The notes beneath the pieces are model-generated. The model was not told where the DNA came from and did no database searches. It was given only the letters and a program-made list of their open reading frames with translations. Both the position numbers and the translations under genes were made by a program. Below are positions 61,191 through 64,000 of a stretch of 64,000 nt of DNA, piece by piece. How positions within the stretch are numbered: position 1 is the first letter of the stretch; each line of letters begins with the position of its first letter. This DNA is from Paralvinella palmiformis (taxonomy: Eukaryota > Annelida > Polychaeta > Terebellida > Alvinellidae), in contig JAODUP010000034.1 of assembly GCA_025642065.1 (NCBI GenBank), forward strand, positions 758,501 to 822,500, given 5' to 3'.

Positions 61191-63264
61191 GATGCTAAGT
61201 CATAACGCCATCCAAGCCAGATGCACAACCAACTTTCATCTTAACAATGTCAAATCTTTCATTATCAGCCCTGGCATGAAAATCGAATCGGTGGTTTCGG
61301 GCATACAGTTCGACATACGTCAAATCGCATCACAACAAGAGAATCTCAATGTTTACTAAATGGTAATGGACTATTTTAGACAGTTAAAGTAAAACGTGAC
61401 ACGAGATGTTTTCAATCATTATGCTCTCATCTTCACACCACACACACACACACACACACACACCATGTATACTTGTCTTTATAATGACACTGATTATGGC
61501 ATAATTTAATTAAATAGTATTTGTTTGTTTACTTAAGATTGTTTTGACCATTATCTGCGGTTATATTTGCTATATTTTGTGAAGAACAATTATGAACAAT
61601 CTTAACTCAAATATTACAGTTTCGACTGTAGACAGAAATATATCTCAGACAGTGTAATTTTCTTATACTAAACAGCCGTTCTCTTCACCAGCTACACACA
61701 CACACACACACACAGATAGAGAGAGAGAGAGAGAAATAGATAACACGATTAATGAATTACTTGTCTTCATATTAGCCTTTATATTATTGGCTGAAGTGAG
61801 TAACATATGCCTTTGCTTAATCAGATGTATTACTCCAAGTAAAGATACATGACTATAGCATGGAACGTTTTGCTAACAGAAGGTATCCCCATTTTCGTTC
61901 AAATACTTGGTGAAATATTCACCACATGTCTAGCTGTTATCAAAGAGTGTAATATATATATATATATTACACTCTTTGCTGTTATTACGAAATAAATTAA
62001 ACTAACCGAGAAAACTAAATTAGTTCTTCACTTATAATTACTTTTAAGTAGGATAATCTATCATGTGTACTGCAGGCCAAATACATTTGACCACAAGTAT
62101 TATTACCAGTTTTTTTATAATGTTTTTGGTGAATTAGAGGCATATGTTTAAGCCAATGCCATCAAGAAATGCTTCCCTGTTTACTAAATTGAGCCAAATA
62201 GAGTCCCGTCTACTTTCTTTGCCAGACTTGGTTAATCGTTAAAATAGCTTTACAGTAAACACTTTTTTCTGAAATTCCTCGTAGCCTCCCCCATCATGTA
62301 GGTAAACCTACGCAGATGTTTGTGTGCGTGTGTGTGTGTGTGGGGGGGGGGTTGTATGTACGTGTATGGGATCATGTATAAACTTAGTTTAATCACTGAC
62401 ACACTTCTAGCGTTCGGCATACAATCGCTATCAAGTTTTGGTGACTTGCCAAATCTGAGTTCTCAGTAGCTCCCACAACTGTACTAAAAGTAAGCCAGTA
62501 GAAAGAGCTCAACTCAAATAAATCACTCATGGCTTGGCGAGTATATCCGCTATCTGCGTCTGGCTTGTAATAATAATATAAATCGATGCTGTAAATTAAA
62601 ACCTCGTTGTTATATTAGGCTTATTGATAACTTTAAAAAAAATTATTTGATGTACTAGGATAGACATTTTGTGGTAGGAAAATTAGCTGATATTTATTTA
62701 TGGCGGCATCATTTTTACATTTAGGAATTATTCATTTAAAAACAGATTTATTTTTTCCCAACATTTTGTCTACCGTATGATTACCATACAAAAAATAACC
62801 CCCTAGCTTCTGTATGATACGGTTATATAGAGTATTCAGTTAATCCTTCTATTTGGTTAAACACTGGCTTCGATATTATGCTTTAATTGAAATCAGCGTC
62901 GTGCTACGTTTTTTGAATGCTCTAATGCAGTTACTTGTAAAAAAAACCTCTTTAATACAGACTTCCCCAGTCCAACATTTTACCTTCTGACACACAATTA
63001 TAGCTAAATAATTACCTGTTAATCTATCATTTTGGTGATTTCCATAATTCGCCATCGGAAACTTATTAACAAATTGTCGATATTTTGACACAATCTCCCA
63101 ATGTGTGTATCTGATCTAAACTAAAGTATCTCACCACGAAACAGGCACATAATTGACATATAGCCAAAAAGAATTAATCGCTATTAACACAATTTCGCAC
63201 CAGTAACATGTAGTTTATGACATACAGGGGGGTTACGCAGAGTAATTGAAAATGAATCTCCCAG

Positions 63265-63303
<39 letters not shown>

Positions 63304-63424
63304 TAGTGATAGAACACGTGTATTTGTTTTTAGTTGTCATGACCAGTTGTGATTTGATAGAATTTAAACAAACAAATTATATTTTAATCATGAATAACTC
63401 GTCGAAATATTATATTTAGTAGTC
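61191..63424. other. Intergenic, microsatellites only
   Basis: (CA)n at 61439-61462, (CA)n-(GA)n at 61691-61733, a TG/G run near 62325-62350, and (TA)n at 63268-63297. A perfect 38-base palindrome lies at 61941-61978. No gene was recognised. Confidence 0.6.
61941..61978. repeat. Perfect 38-base palindrome between short direct repeats
   Basis: CAAAGAGTGTAATATATAT is followed by its exact complement. CTGTTAT occurs immediately before (61934-61940) and after (61979-61985). Confidence 0.9.
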
Positions 63425-63736
63425 ACTGGGATAGCCCAGTTAGTTAGAGCGTAGGACTCGTTGGCCAAGGGTCGCTGGTTCGAGTCTCCGGGGTAGCAAT
63501 GCTGTCATGTGGCAACTGGTTTGGTCGTCCGTAAAAATGAGAACGTGACGGATATATGTGTTTGAGTAACGCTTTGCGCCTATAAGGGAAGCATACGTTT
63601 TATGCTCCCTTGGGAATCGAGATGTGTGCTGGATTGAAACAGGTCTGAATCAGGTATAATAATACTATAAATTGCATTAAAGCAGGTATCTAGCTGGATA
63701 GGGCGCTATATAAATGTCAGCTATTATTATTATTAT
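63425..63736 (+). mobile_element. tRNA-derived SINE with (ATT)n tail, best-preserved copy
   Basis: The head has TAGCCCAGTTAGTTAGAGC (A box) and GCTGGTTCGAGTCTCC (B box). The body includes GGATTGAAACAGGTCTGAAT. The 3' end reads GGTATCTAGCTGGATAGGGC, then GCTATATAAATGTCAGC and ATT repeats. Same family as 40838-41095. The acceptor ends do not pair, so this is not a working tRNA. Confidence 0.85.
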
Positions 63737-64000
63737 ACCAATAACGCACCAACCTTGTGGAAATTTTTAAAAAATTGAATTTTTTCTAACTCTCACCACA
63801 AAAAGTACATTACTCAGTGGGCCCGACTTGGAATTCAGAATTTACAAAAGACATTGTTTTTTTTCCTAATTCGACTGCGAACTTCTGATATAAATATATT
63901 TTTAAATACATCACCTTTATCTATTTGTAGAGTTCGAAGTTTAAAACAATGTAATATAACTATGTGCAGTAAAAAATTGACGTATCTGTGAAAAGTTCAG
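63737..64000. other. Right window edge, no recognised feature
   Basis: AT-rich sequence with no credible coding or RNA signature. Confidence 0.6.

Noticed and set aside
63425..63500. Possible functional tRNA gene
   Set aside because: A and B boxes are present but the acceptor ends do not pair, and the unit continues into a SINE body with an ATT tail.

Overview
The window is AT-rich metazoan nuclear DNA with long introns and a heavy load of transposable elements, SINEs and (TA)n, (CA)n and (GA)n arrays. The conserved genes and the transposon mix (L2/CR1-like and jockey-like LINEs, hAT-like and pogo-like DNA elements, tRNA-derived SINEs ending in ATT repeats) fit a lophotrochozoan invertebrate, perhaps a mollusc. 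The species is inference; only 'invertebrate animal' is well supported.

Two complete protein genes can be read by hand through their splice sites. The first is a G-protein alpha subunit of the G12/13 (concertina) class on the + strand. It has three coding exons (20151-20618, 33888-33938, 34584-35153), 362 residues, and a 13.3 kb first intron full of transposons. The second is RRN3 (TIF-IA), the RNA polymerase I initiation factor, on the - strand. It has fifteen coding exons between 51034 and 42906 that join in frame to 581 residues. The two genes converge, with their stop codons 7.75 kb apart. Part of a third, unidentified gene lies on the - strand at 2492-10316 (three exon candidates).

Layout: 1-10.4 kb, unidentified - strand gene whose introns hold a decayed L2-like LINE (6.4-9.1 kb) and SINE relics. 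10.4-20.1 kb, intergenic, with a jockey-like LINE (12.3-14.2), a second L2-like LINE (15.2-16.5) and a hAT-like element (16.8-18.4). 20.1-35.2 kb, G-alpha gene, whose intron 1 holds a hAT-like element nested in a second terminal-inverted-repeat family, further copies of both, and a - strand LINE. 35.2-42.9 kb, intergenic, with a SINE and a pogo/Tigger-like relic. 42.9-51.05 kb, RRN3. 51.1-64 kb, no recognised host gene: a second pogo-like relic, a complete 1.08 kb hAT-like element with 8-bp target duplications, duplicated (TA)n blocks, nested LINE debris (56.7-61.2) and a SINE at 63.4-63.7.

The two identified genes belong to unrelated housekeeping and signalling pathways (Rho-directed G-protein signalling; rRNA transcription), and nothing suggests a functional cluster. 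I found no convincing new biological system. The best leads are the transposon architecture, two strong palindromes, a LINE-SINE shared tail, two stretches with inflated homopolymers, and the unidentified gene.
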